Source of the DNA: Modestobacter sp.
GTDB lineage: Bacteria; Actinomycetota; Actinomycetes; Mycobacteriales; Geodermatophilaceae
Direction of reading: 5' to 3'
DNA length: 7,365 nucleotides
Assembly: GCA_025966175.1 (NCBI GenBank)
Contig: JAOPVN010000238.1
Span: 1 to 7,365, forward strand
Part shown: one piece after another, positions 1-5,542 of the stretch
Layout: every line of letters begins with the position of its first letter
Position numbering within the stretch: position 1 is the first letter of the stretch
Program-made: the position numbers and the translations under genes
Notes under the pieces: model-generated
What the model was told of the DNA's origin: nothing
The model's database searches: none
What the model saw: only the letters and a program-made list of their open reading frames with translations

Positions 1-1125
1 CGCACCGGGCGAGTCCAGGTCGTCGGCCAGCCGCTCGCGCACGGCGGCCAGCACCGGGCCGGCGGGTGCCCCCAGCGGCAGGGCGAACGCCCGGCGCCAG
101 GTGGCCAGCCGCTGCTGGGCGGCCTCCAGCAGGTCCGGGGTCCACGCACGGTCGGTCCGGTAGTGCCCGGACAGCAGCGCCAGCCGGATCGCCATCGGGT
201 CCACGCCCTCGCCGCGGAGCCGGGAGACGAAGACCAGGTTGCCCCGGCTCTTGCTCATCTTCTCGCCGTCGAGCCCGATCATCGCGGCGTGCACGTAGGC
301 CTGCGCGAACGGCTTGGTCGCAGTGAGGGCCTCGGCATGCACGGCGGAGTACTCGTGGTGCGGGAAGACCAGGTCGCTGCCGCCACCCTGGACGTCGAAG
401 CCCATGCCGATCGTGTCCAGCGCGATGGAGGCGCACTCGATGTGCCAGCCGGGGCGGCCGGGTACGCCGCGCGGGCCGGGCCAGTTCGGCTCGCCGTCCC
501 GGGCGCCGCGCCACAGCATCGGGTCCAGGGGGTGCCGTTTGCCCGGGCGGTCGGGGTCACCGCCGCGCTCGGCGGACAGCCGCAGCATGGTCGCCTCGTC
601 GTAGCCGGACTCGCCGCCGAACCCCGGAGCCTGGGAGACGTCGTGGTAGAGATCGCCGGTTCCGTCGTCGAGCTGGTAGGCCAGGCCGGCGTCCCAGAGC
701 GCCTCGACGTGGCCGACGATGCGCGGGATCGCCTCGACCGCGCCGACGTAGTCCTCCGGTGGGAGCACCCGCAGTGCCGTCATGTCCTCGCGGAACAGCG
801 CCGTCTCCCGCATGCCCAGCACGATCCAGTCCTCGCCGTCGCGGTTGGCCCGCTCGAACAGCGGGTCGTCGACGTCGGTGACGTTCTGTACGTAGTGCAC
901 GGCGTGCCGGGCGTCCCGCCACACCCGGTTGACCAGGTCGAAGGCCAGGTAGGTGGCGGCATGGCCGAGGTGGGTGGCGTCGTAGGGGGTGATCCCGCAG
1001 ACGTACATCCGCGCCGTGCGGCCCGGGGAGGTCTCGACGACCTCGCCGCGCGCGGTGTCGAACACGCGCAGGGCAGGGCCGGACCCCGGCAGGGTCGGGA
1101 GCAGCGGAGCGGGCCAGGAGTGCAC
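1..1125 (-). CDS. mshC: MshC, cysteine:1D-myo-inosityl 2-amino-2-deoxy-alpha-D-glucopyranoside ligase (C-terminus cut off)
   Basis: This is the ATP-dependent ligase that joins cysteine to GlcN-Ins, the penultimate step of mycothiol synthesis in the cytosol. 375 residues are visible; the family runs to about 410, so roughly the last 40 are outside the window. The N-terminus VHSWPAPLLPTLPG matches the family start, which fixes the GTG at 1125; the next in-frame Met is residue 40, inside conserved sequence. The cysteinyl-tRNA-synthetase-type fold shows CGITPYDATHLGHA at residues 43-56 (HIGH-like), KMSKS at 289-293, and candidate zinc ligands Cys43, Cys231 and His256. ERGGDPDRPGK at 186-196 is typical of MshC and separates it from true CysS. 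There is no Shine-Dalgarno site; a TACCCT box ends 6 nt before the GTG, so the transcript may be leaderless. The gene is divergent from a mycothiol-dependent enzyme. Identification is firm. Confidence 0.97.
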   Translation of the reverse strand, partial: MHSWPAPLLPTLPGSGPALRVFDTARGEVVETSPGRTARMYVCGITPYDATHLGHAATYLAFDLVNRVWRDARHAVHYVQNVTDVDDPLFERANRDGEDWIVLGMRETALFREDMTALRVLPPEDYVGAVEAIPRIVGHVEALWDAGLAYQLDDGTGDLYHDVSQAPGFGGESGYDEATMLRLSAERGGDPDRPGKRHPLDPMLWRGARDGEPNWPGPRGVPGRPGWHIECASIALDTIGMGFDVQGGGSDLVFPHHEYSAVHAEALTATKPFAQAYVHAAMIGLDGEKMSKSRGNLVFVSRLRGEGVDPMAIRLALLSGHYRTDRAWTPDLLEAAQQRLATWRRAFALPLGAPAGPVLAAVRERLADDLDSPGA

Positions 1126-1131
1126 GGCACG

Positions 1132-1137
1132 AGGGTA
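1132..1137 (-). promoter_or_regulatory. Candidate -10 box of a leaderless mshC promoter
   Basis: On the minus strand the hexamer TACCCT fits the actinobacterial TANNNT -10 pattern. It lies exactly 6 nt before the GTG of mshC, so transcription would begin at or next to the start codon. No Shine-Dalgarno site is present. The box overlaps the outer end of the 26-bp inverted repeat. I see no convincing -35 element, so this rests on spacing alone. Confidence 0.35.
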
Positions 1138-1194
1138 GATCCGGCCACCGACAGGACCGCACGGCACCCGGTCCTGTCGGTGGCCGGATCTACC
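1134..1194. repeat. Perfect 26-bp inverted repeat with 9-nt centre, between mshC and the divergent gene
   Basis: The arms 1134-1159 and 1169-1194 are exact reverse complements, with a 9-nt centre at 1160-1168. The right arm read on + begins CGGTCCTGTCGG and ends GGATCTACC. The repeat starts 8 bp from the mshC start codon and ends 41 bp before the GTG of the plus-strand gene. Each outer end reads outward as TACCCT (minus) or TACCGT (plus), which could be -10 boxes. It could be an operator shared by the two genes, a hairpin in a leader RNA, or a dispersed palindromic element. No poly-T tail follows it and both genes point away from it, so a terminator is unlikely. Confidence 0.9.
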
Positions 1195-1220
1195 GTCACC
1201 GGGACCAGTCGGACAGTCGA

Positions 1221-1227
1221 GGAGAGG
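1221..1227 (+). promoter_or_regulatory. Ribosome binding site of the maleylpyruvate isomerase-family gene
   Basis: GGAGAGG lies 8 nt before the GTG at 1236 and supports that start. It is the clearest Shine-Dalgarno site in the window, unlike the neighbouring starts. The mRNA must therefore have a leader, consistent with a start near the outer edge of the inverted repeat. Confidence 0.65.
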
Positions 1228-1235
1228 TCGCCCCC

Positions 1236-1952
1236 GTGACCCCCGAGCAGCACCTGCAGACCCTGCGCGAGGAGAACGCCCGGTTCGCCGCGGCGGCAGC
1301 GGCGGCCCGCACCCGGGTGGGCTGGGGAGCGCGGGTGCCCGGCTGCCCGGAGTGGGACCTTGCCGACCTGGTGTGGCACCTCGGCGAGGTGCAGCACTTC
1401 TGGGGCTGGCTGGTGCGCACCCGGGCCACCTCCCCCGCCGGCTACCGAGAGCCGGGCCGGCCGGCCGACGACGACCTGCCGGCCTTCGCCACCGCGCAGG
1501 CCCGGGAGCTGGAGGACGCGCTGAGCCGGGCGGAGCCGACCGACCCGGTGTGGACCTGGGCGCCGCAGCAGGACGTCGCCTTCGTGCTGCGCCGGCAGGC
1601 CCAGGAGGCCGCCGTGCACCGGGTGGACGCCGAGCAGACGCTCGGCGAGGTCACTCCGATCCCCCCGGAGGTGGGCCTGGACGGCCTCGACGAGTGGCTG
1701 GAGGTCATGGTGCCCGGGGCGCTCCCGGGTGGCCCGCCGACCGGGGCCGAGCCGGTGGTGTTCCACGCGGTGGACGCCGACGCCGAGCGCACGCTGTTCG
1801 CCGGGACGGCGGATCGTCCGGTCGCCACGCTCACCGGGCCGGCCGGGAGCCTGCTGCTGGTTGCCTGGCGGCGCATCCCCCTGCACGCGGTGACCGTCGA
1901 CGGCGACGCCGACCGGGCCGGCGCCCTGCTGGCGACGGTCACGCTGGACTGA
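1236..1952 (+). CDS. Mycothiol-dependent maleylpyruvate isomerase-family (DinB-like) enzyme
   Basis: This 238-residue protein belongs to the actinobacterial family related to mycothiol-dependent maleylpyruvate isomerase. The first ~150 residues are the DinB-like four-helix metal-binding domain and the rest resembles the MDMPI C-terminal domain. The expected metal triad is visible: His48 in WHLGEVQHFW, and Glu124 and His128 in QEAAVHRVDAE, with the family's E-x3-H spacing. Members use mycothiol as a cofactor in isomerisation or thiol transfer; the substrate here cannot be told, and most paralogues are uncharacterised. The gene is divergent from mshC across the 26-bp inverted repeat, and a role tied to mycothiol fits that position. 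The GTG start is supported by GGAGAGG 8 nt upstream. The 3' end faces the VOC gene with only 9 bp between the stops. Confidence 0.86.
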   Translation: MTPEQHLQTLREENARFAAAAAAARTRVGWGARVPGCPEWDLADLVWHLGEVQHFWGWLVRTRATSPAGYREPGRPADDDLPAFATAQARELEDALSRAEPTDPVWTWAPQQDVAFVLRRQAQEAAVHRVDAEQTLGEVTPIPPEVGLDGLDEWLEVMVPGALPGGPPTGAEPVVFHAVDADAERTLFAGTADRPVATLTGPAGSLLLVAWRRIPLHAVTVDGDADRAGALLATVTLD

Positions 1953-1961
1953 GCTGCCCCG

Positions 1962-2348
1962 TCAGGGCCAGGTGGCGGCGTGCCGCTCGAACTCCTCGCC
2001 GGTCTGGATGCCGACCACGCAGAACACCAGCCCGGCCGGGTCGGTCAGCTGCCAGAAGCTGCCCATGTCGGCCAGCCGCCTGGCGCCGAGCCCCTCCAGC
2101 CGGGCCACCTCGGCGGGGATGTCGTCGGTCTCGATGTCCACGTGCCACCGGGGTGGGGTGCCCTCGCCGGTGCGCTGCACCTCCAGGTGGAAACCGTCGG
2201 CGAAGGAACCCAGCGAGCTCCACTTCTCGTCGGCGGCGTCCGGCTCGACCGGGTGGCCGGTGGCGGCGGACCAGAAGCTCCGGCCGGCGGCGTGGTGCGC
2301 GGGCGGGAGGTCCAACAGGAGGATCGCCAGCCGGCTGCGGTGCGTCAC
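1962..2348 (-). CDS. VOC (glyoxalase/bleomycin-resistance-like) family protein
   Basis: This small protein of 128 residues resembles the glyoxalase-like VOC fold of the Glyoxalase_6 type. Residues 1-60 form one beta-alpha-beta-beta-beta unit (LAILLLDLPP, then AGRSFWSAATGHPV, then DGFHLEVQR). Residues 66-115 form the second (RWHVDIETDDIPAEVARLEGLGARRL, then FWQLTDPAGLVFCVV). His69 is the only obvious metal-ligand candidate; the first strand has no His and the usual late Glu is replaced in GLVFCVV, so classic glyoxalase I activity is doubtful. The GTG at 2348 is chosen because the fold begins there; the frame stays open upstream but codes implausible sequence through the 58-bp repeat. The site before it is weak (AGGGTGG). 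The gene is convergent with the preceding plus-strand gene, and its substrate is unknown. Confidence 0.8.
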   Translation of the reverse strand: MTHRSRLAILLLDLPPAHHAAGRSFWSAATGHPVEPDAADEKWSSLGSFADGFHLEVQRTGEGTPPRWHVDIETDDIPAEVARLEGLGARRLADMGSFWQLTDPAGLVFCVVGIQTGEEFERHAATWP

Positions 2349-2475
2349 GCGGCCACCCTGCCATCGCTGGGGCGCGCCGACGTCCGGGTTCGCCGCGTGG
2401 TCCTGGGTCGCCCTCCTGGCCCCGTCCGGAGGCTCGCCCCGTGCTTGCGGGGGGTGAAGAGGACGGGGTCCTTCT
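2349..2475. other. Gene-free spacer between the SCO1664-family gene and the VOC gene
   Basis: This 127-bp spacer contains repeat copy 1 (2418-2475) and about 70 bp leading to the VOC start. I see no TANNNT box at leaderless distance from the VOC GTG and no strong Shine-Dalgarno site, so the promoter of the VOC gene is unclear. Confidence 0.6.
2418..2475 (-). repeat. 58-bp palindromic repeat, copy 1 (after the SCO1664-family stop codon)
   Basis: Read on the minus strand it runs from AGAAGGACCCCGTCC to GGACGGGGCC and aligns without gaps to copy 2 (4665-4722), with 50 of 58 positions identical. An outer 8-bp stem pairs 2461-2468 with 2420-2427, and an inner 5-bp stem pairs 2448-2452 with 2437-2441 around a 6-nt loop. 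It begins on the base next to the stop codon of the SCO1664-family gene and reads in the same direction. A hairpin there could end or protect that transcript, but no U-run follows. Confidence 0.88.
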
Positions 2476-3366
2476 TCAGAAGGGCGGCCAGGGCAGCGCC
2501 GGCCAGTCACCGCTGGGCTGGGGGTGCACCCCGGTGCGCAGCAGCTCGGCCACCCGCTGCTCGGTACGTCGCACCTCCCGGCGGGTCAGGTGCTCGTGCA
2601 GCTGCTCCCCCAGCTCGCCCCGCAGACCGTCGGCGAGCTTCTCCAGCACGGCCACCGCCTCGGCGGTCAGCGGCTTGCCGGCCCAACGCCAGAGCAGGGT
2701 CCGCAGCTTGGGGTCCACGGAGAAGCAGATCCCGTGATCGACGCCGTACACGTGGCCATCGGCCATCGGGATGATGTGGCCGCCCTTGCGGTCGGCGTTG
2801 TTCACCACCGCGTCGAAGACCGCCATCCGGCGCAGCTCGGGCACGTCACGCCGGACGAACTCGGCCAGGTCGATCGTCGGGTCGGCATCCATCCACAGCT
2901 GGACCATGCCGGTGCCGTACGGCCCCTCCCGCAGCACCGTCGGGGGCACGATCGACCAGCCGGTCGCCTCCGACACCAGGTGCGCACTGATCTCGCGGCC
3001 GGCCAGCGTGCCGTCCGGGAAGTCCCACAGCGGCCGCTCCCCCGCCACCGGCTTGTACACGCACGTCGCCGCCAGCGTCTCGGTGCGGATGGCACCGACC
3101 AGGGTCACGTTGCTGGCATCCAGCAGCCGGCCCTCCATGTCCAGCTCGCCGTCGCGCAGCAGCGTCTGGATCTCCTGGCGGCCCCTCGGTGCGCGGCGGT
3201 CACCGTGGTCGAAGGCGGCGAGGTCCAGCTCGACCACGTCGCCGTCGCCCTCGTCGTCGACATCCTCGTCGTGGTTCCCGAAGGCGTCGACGAACTCGTC
3301 CTCGGCGCCCAGACGGTCCTCAGCCAGCGGAGCCTCCAGCCGTTCGTCGGGATCGGGCGCGTTCAT
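2476..3366 (-). CDS. SCO1664-family putative kinase (PI3/PI4-kinase-like fold), last gene of the trio
   Basis: This 296-residue protein matches the SCO1664 family (TIGR03843 type), an actinobacterial group related to phosphatidylinositol kinases. The conserved core starts near residue 66 (EIQTLLRDGELDMEGRLLDA). Kinase-like signatures are visible: VYKP with Lys105 as the likely nucleotide-binding lysine, VVNNADRKGGHI at 187-198 as the catalytic loop (Asp192), and YGVDHGICF at 207-215 with Asp210 as the likely metal ligand. All look intact, so it is probably an active phosphotransferase of unknown substrate. Residues 1-57 are an extension with 22 Asp/Glu, probably disordered. ATG at 3366 is the only start before the core. 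It follows the DUF3090 stop by 22 bp with no clear Shine-Dalgarno site, and a 6-bp hairpin (3381-3398) spans the junction. It is very likely co-transcribed with the two genes upstream. Confidence 0.92.
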   Translation of the reverse strand: MNAPDPDERLEAPLAEDRLGAEDEFVDAFGNHDEDVDDEGDGDVVELDLAAFDHGDRRAPRGRQEIQTLLRDGELDMEGRLLDASNVTLVGAIRTETLAATCVYKPVAGERPLWDFPDGTLAGREISAHLVSEATGWSIVPPTVLREGPYGTGMVQLWMDADPTIDLAEFVRRDVPELRRMAVFDAVVNNADRKGGHIIPMADGHVYGVDHGICFSVDPKLRTLLWRWAGKPLTAEAVAVLEKLADGLRGELGEQLHEHLTRREVRRTEQRVAELLRTGVHPQPSGDWPALPWPPF

Positions 3367-3380
3367 CGCCAGGGCCAGCG

Positions 3381-3398
3381 CCGCCGGCTCAGCGGCGG
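3381..3398. repeat. Small intercistronic hairpin at the DUF3090 stop
   Basis: CCGCCG (3381-3386) and CGGCGG (3393-3398) are perfect inverted arms around a 6-nt loop that contains most of the DUF3090 stop codon. It sits 14 bp before the ATG of the kinase-like gene and might tune its translation. Short GC palindromes are common at this base composition, so the significance is low. Confidence 0.4.
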
Positions 3399-3940
3399 TA
3401 GCCGTTCTGCCGGGGGCACACGTGCCCGGCCGGGTCCAGCGGCATGGAGCACAACGGGCAGGCGGGCCGGCCGGCGGCGATCACCCGGCGGGCGCGGGCG
3501 ACGAACGCCCGGGCCGCGGCGGGGGTGATCGTCACCCGCAGCGCGTCGGGACCCTCGTCGCTGTCGGAGAGGATCGCGTCCTCCTCGATGGGCTCCTCAC
3601 CGGCGGCCACGGCCTCGACGACGACGGCGGCAGCCTCGCCGTCCCAGGCCAGACCCATCGCGGCGACCCGGAACTCCTCGTCCACCGGCGCGGTCAGCGG
3701 ATCGAGGTCGTCGACGTCGGCGTCGGGCGGGACGACGACGGTGCTGCGGGTGGCCACCTCGTCGAGCAGCTCGCTCATCCGGTCGGCGAGCACCTGGACC
3801 TGCGACTTCTCCAGCGCCACGCTGATCGTGCGGCCGGCCTCGTCGGAGGCCTGGAGGTAGAAGGTGCGGTCGCCGGGCTGGCCCACCGTGCCGGTGATGA
3901 ACCGGGTGGGACGGTCGAAGAGATGGACCTGACGGGGCAC
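3389..3940 (-). CDS. DUF3090 family protein (TIGR03847 type), middle gene of the trio
   Basis: This is a conserved actinobacterial protein of unknown function. I chose the GTG at 3940, giving 183 residues that begin VPRQVHLFDRPTRFITGTVG, because family members start at this motif. An in-frame GTG at 3961 would add 7 residues and overlap the upstream stop by 11 nt; neither has a good Shine-Dalgarno site. Family features are the N-terminal GTVGQPGDRTFYLQA block, a central acidic stretch (DADVDDLD and EEPIEEDAILSDSDEG), and a C-terminal CPLC-x10-HVCPRQNGYRR that could bind a metal through Cys and His. No enzyme motif is visible. It sits between the phosphomutase-like and kinase-like genes, 10 bp after one and 22 bp before the other. 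A partner or adaptor role in that system is inference. Confidence 0.92.
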   Translation of the reverse strand: MPRQVHLFDRPTRFITGTVGQPGDRTFYLQASDEAGRTISVALEKSQVQVLADRMSELLDEVATRSTVVVPPDADVDDLDPLTAPVDEEFRVAAMGLAWDGEAAAVVVEAVAAGEEPIEEDAILSDSDEGPDALRVTITPAAARAFVARARRVIAAGRPACPLCSMPLDPAGHVCPRQNGYRR

Positions 3941-3950
3941 GTCGCTCAGG

Positions 3951-4652
3951 TTACGCGGCACCGGTTCCCGCGCCGCCGCCGACGACCGCGTCCGAGGAGG
4001 GCTTGCGCCGTCCCCGCTTCTTCTTCGGCGGGATGAGTGCGGCGACGTCCCCGCCGGTGTCGTTGACCCGGACCACGAACGGGCGGGTGTCGGTGTAGCT
4101 GATCACCGAGATCGACGCCGGGTCGACGACGATCCGCTGGAACTGGTCCAGGTGCATGCCGAACGCGTCGGCCAGCACCGCCTTGATCACGTCGCCGTGG
4201 CTGCAGGCCAGCCAGACGGCGTCCGGGCCGAGCTTGGCGTTCCACTCCCGGACGGCGGCGACCGCGCGGGCCTGGGTCTGCGCGAGGCCCTCCCCCTCCG
4301 GCCCGGGGAACACCGCGGCCGAGGGGTGCTGCTGCACCACCTTCCACAGCGGGTCCTTGGCCAGCTCCTTGATCGGCTTCCCGGTCCAGTCGCCGTAGCG
4401 TGCCTCGCCGAGCCGGTCATCGCTCTGCAGCTCCAGCTCGCGGCCGGCGACGACCGCACCGGCGGTCTGCTGGCATCGCTCGAGCGGGCTGCTCACCACG
4501 GCCGCCAGCGGCACGCCGGACAGCCGCTGGGCCACCGCCTGCACCTGCGCCTCGCCGGTGTCGTCGAGTCGCACCCCGGGGGTCCAGCCGGCCAGCACAC
4601 CCGCGGTGTTGGCCGTCGTCCGGCCGTGCCGCAGCAGAACGACGGTGGTCAC
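3951..4652 (-). CDS. MSMEG_4193-family putative phosphomutase (histidine phosphatase superfamily), first gene of the trio
   Basis: This 233-residue protein is a histidine phosphatase superfamily member of the MSMEG_4193 type (TIGR03848). The catalytic set is complete: RHG at 8-10 with His9 as the phospho-acceptor, Arg59 in SSPLERCQQT, Glu83 in LGEARYGDW, and His152 in SHGD. The family is thought to be a phosphomutase or phosphatase because it co-occurs with a kinase-like gene; the substrate is unknown. Residues 210-217 (KKKRGRRK) are a strongly basic segment before a Gly/Ala-rich tail. The GTG at 4652 places RHG at the usual distance from the N-terminus. A TAGGCT box lies 7 nt before it, so the transcript may be leaderless. 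It follows uppP by 71 bp that hold repeat copy 2, and heads the three-gene operon. Confidence 0.93.
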   Translation of the reverse strand: MTTVVLLRHGRTTANTAGVLAGWTPGVRLDDTGEAQVQAVAQRLSGVPLAAVVSSPLERCQQTAGAVVAGRELELQSDDRLGEARYGDWTGKPIKELAKDPLWKVVQQHPSAAVFPGPEGEGLAQTQARAVAAVREWNAKLGPDAVWLACSHGDVIKAVLADAFGMHLDQFQRIVVDPASISVISYTDTRPFVVRVNDTGGDVAALIPPKKKRGRRKPSSDAVVGGGAGTGAA

Positions 4653-4659
4653 GGCGCCG

Positions 4660-4665
4660 AGCCTA
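4660..4665 (-). promoter_or_regulatory. Candidate -10 box of a leaderless promoter for the phosphomutase-like trio
   Basis: TAGGCT on the minus strand fits TANNNT and lies 7 nt before the GTG at 4652. There is no Shine-Dalgarno site at useful distance. Its first base coincides with the edge of repeat copy 2, which would then fill the -35 region. No recognisable -35 hexamer is seen. Confidence 0.35.
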
Positions 4666-4722
4666 GAAGGAGCCCGTCCTCCTCACCCCTCGCGGGCTCG
4701 GGGCGAGCATCGGGACGGGGCC
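4665..4722 (+). repeat. 58-bp palindromic repeat, copy 2 (between uppP and the phosphomutase-like gene)
   Basis: This copy runs from AGAAGGAGCCCGTCC to GGACGGGGCC on the plus strand and differs from copy 1 at 8 of 58 positions. The outer stem pairs CCCGTCC near the left end with GGACGGG near the right end; an inner CTCGC/GCGAG stem lies at 4689-4693 and 4703-4707. It nearly fills the 71-bp spacer, ending one base before the uppP stop codon. It may act as a terminator or processing hairpin after uppP, or be a dispersed element that settled there. Confidence 0.88.
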
Positions 4723-4723
4723 G

Positions 4724-5542
4724 TCAGGTCGGGTCGAGCACCCCGGCGCCGACGAGCACCAGCAGCAGCAGGCCGAGTACGACCCGGTAGACGACGAAGG
4801 GGGTGAAGCTCCCCCGCGTCAGGTACCGCAGCAGCCAGGCGATCACCGCGAGACCGACGCCGAAGGCGATGACCGTCGCCAGGATCGTCGGGCCCCAGGC
4901 GACGCCGCTGTCCAGCGACTTGTACGTCTGGTAGAAGCCCGAGCCGAGCACCGCCGGCACGGCGAGCAGGAAGGAGTACTCGGCGGCCGCCGAGCGCGAG
5001 TAGCCGAGGAACCGGCCGGCGGTGATCGTCCCACCGGAGCGGGAGACGCCCGGGATCAGCGCCATCGCCTGGGCCAGGCCGAACACGATGCCGTGTGTGA
5101 CGGTCAGATCGGGCAGCTCGCGCTTCGTGCTGCCCACCCGGTCGGCCCAGAACAGGATCAGCGAGAAGACGACCAGCGCGATGGCGATGATCCGCAGGTC
5201 ACGGAAGGTCGACTCGATCTGGTCCTGGAAGAGCAGCCCCAGCAGCACGATCGGAATGCTGCCGACGATGATCAGCCAGCCCATCCGGGCGTCCGGGTCG
5301 CTGCGCAGCGCCGGGTCGCGCAGGGAGCGCACCCAGGTGGCGATGATCCGGCCGATCGTGCGGCGGAAGTACAGCAGGACGGCGACCTCGGTGCCGATCT
5401 GGGTGATCGCGGTGAACGCGGCGCCGGGGTCCTCCCAGCCGAACGCCGACCCGACGATCCGCAGGTGGGCGCTGGAGGAGATCGGGAGGAACTCGGTGAG
5501 GCCCTGGACGAGGCCCAGGACGACGGCTTCGAACCAGCCCAC
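4724..5542 (-). CDS. uppP: UppP, undecaprenyl-diphosphatase (BacA family)
   Basis: This integral membrane phosphatase converts undecaprenyl diphosphate to undecaprenyl phosphate, recycling the lipid carrier of peptidoglycan and other envelope polymers; extra copies can give bacitracin resistance. The 272 residues are normal length for the family. The first signature, QGLTEFLPISSSAH at 13-26, carries catalytic Glu17 and the Ser/His group, with Gln13 where E. coli has a second Glu, a common actinobacterial form. The second, PGVSRSGGT at 164-172, carries Arg168. About seven hydrophobic helices follow the family pattern. The GTG at 5542 is the only start compatible with the first helix, because an in-frame stop lies just upstream. 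Its Shine-Dalgarno is weak (GGGCGG, 7 nt away). A candidate 18-codon leader ORF stops 2 nt before it, suggesting coupled translation. Confidence 0.97.
   Translation of the reverse strand: MGWFEAVVLGLVQGLTEFLPISSSAHLRIVGSAFGWEDPGAAFTAITQIGTEVAVLLYFRRTIGRIIATWVRSLRDPALRSDPDARMGWLIIVGSIPIVLLGLLFQDQIESTFRDLRIIAIALVVFSLILFWADRVGSTKRELPDLTVTHGIVFGLAQAMALIPGVSRSGGTITAGRFLGYSRSAAAEYSFLLAVPAVLGSGFYQTYKSLDSGVAWGPTILATVIAFGVGLAVIAWLLRYLTRGSFTPFVVYRVVLGLLLLVLVGAGVLDPT

Noticed and set aside
1..1125. Cysteinyl-tRNA synthetase instead of MshC
   Set aside because: The N-terminus HSWPAPLLPTLPG and the ERGGDPDRPGK insert are typical of MshC and not of CysS.
1134..1194. The 26-bp palindrome as a rho-independent terminator
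   Set aside because: Both adjacent genes are transcribed away from it and there is no T-run on either strand.
163..1239. Long plus-strand open frame across mshC
   Set aside because: It is antisense to a gene with complete HIGH and KMSKS motifs, and it runs through the intergenic palindrome. Its composition is typical of a GC-driven spurious frame.
1956..1968. Tiny GCCC/GGGC hairpin between the convergent stops near 1952-1964 as a terminator
   Set aside because: A 4-bp stem without a T-run is too weak, and such pairs are expected by chance at this GC content.
2349..2510. Longer N-terminus for the VOC protein (frame open up to 2510)
   Set aside because: The extra 54 codons translate the 58-bp repeat and the end of the upstream gene and have no VOC fold sequence; the GTG at 2348 begins the first beta strand.
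1352..2737. 461-residue plus-strand frame overlapping three real genes
   Set aside because: The translation is Arg/Gly/Ala/Pro low-complexity sequence and spans convergent genes on both strands, so it is a third-position GC artefact.
2524..4036. Long plus-strand open frames opposite the SCO1664-family and DUF3090 genes
   Set aside because: They are antisense shadows caused by high GC: low-complexity His/Arg/Ser/Ala-rich translations with no recognisable fold, while the minus strand carries clear family motifs.
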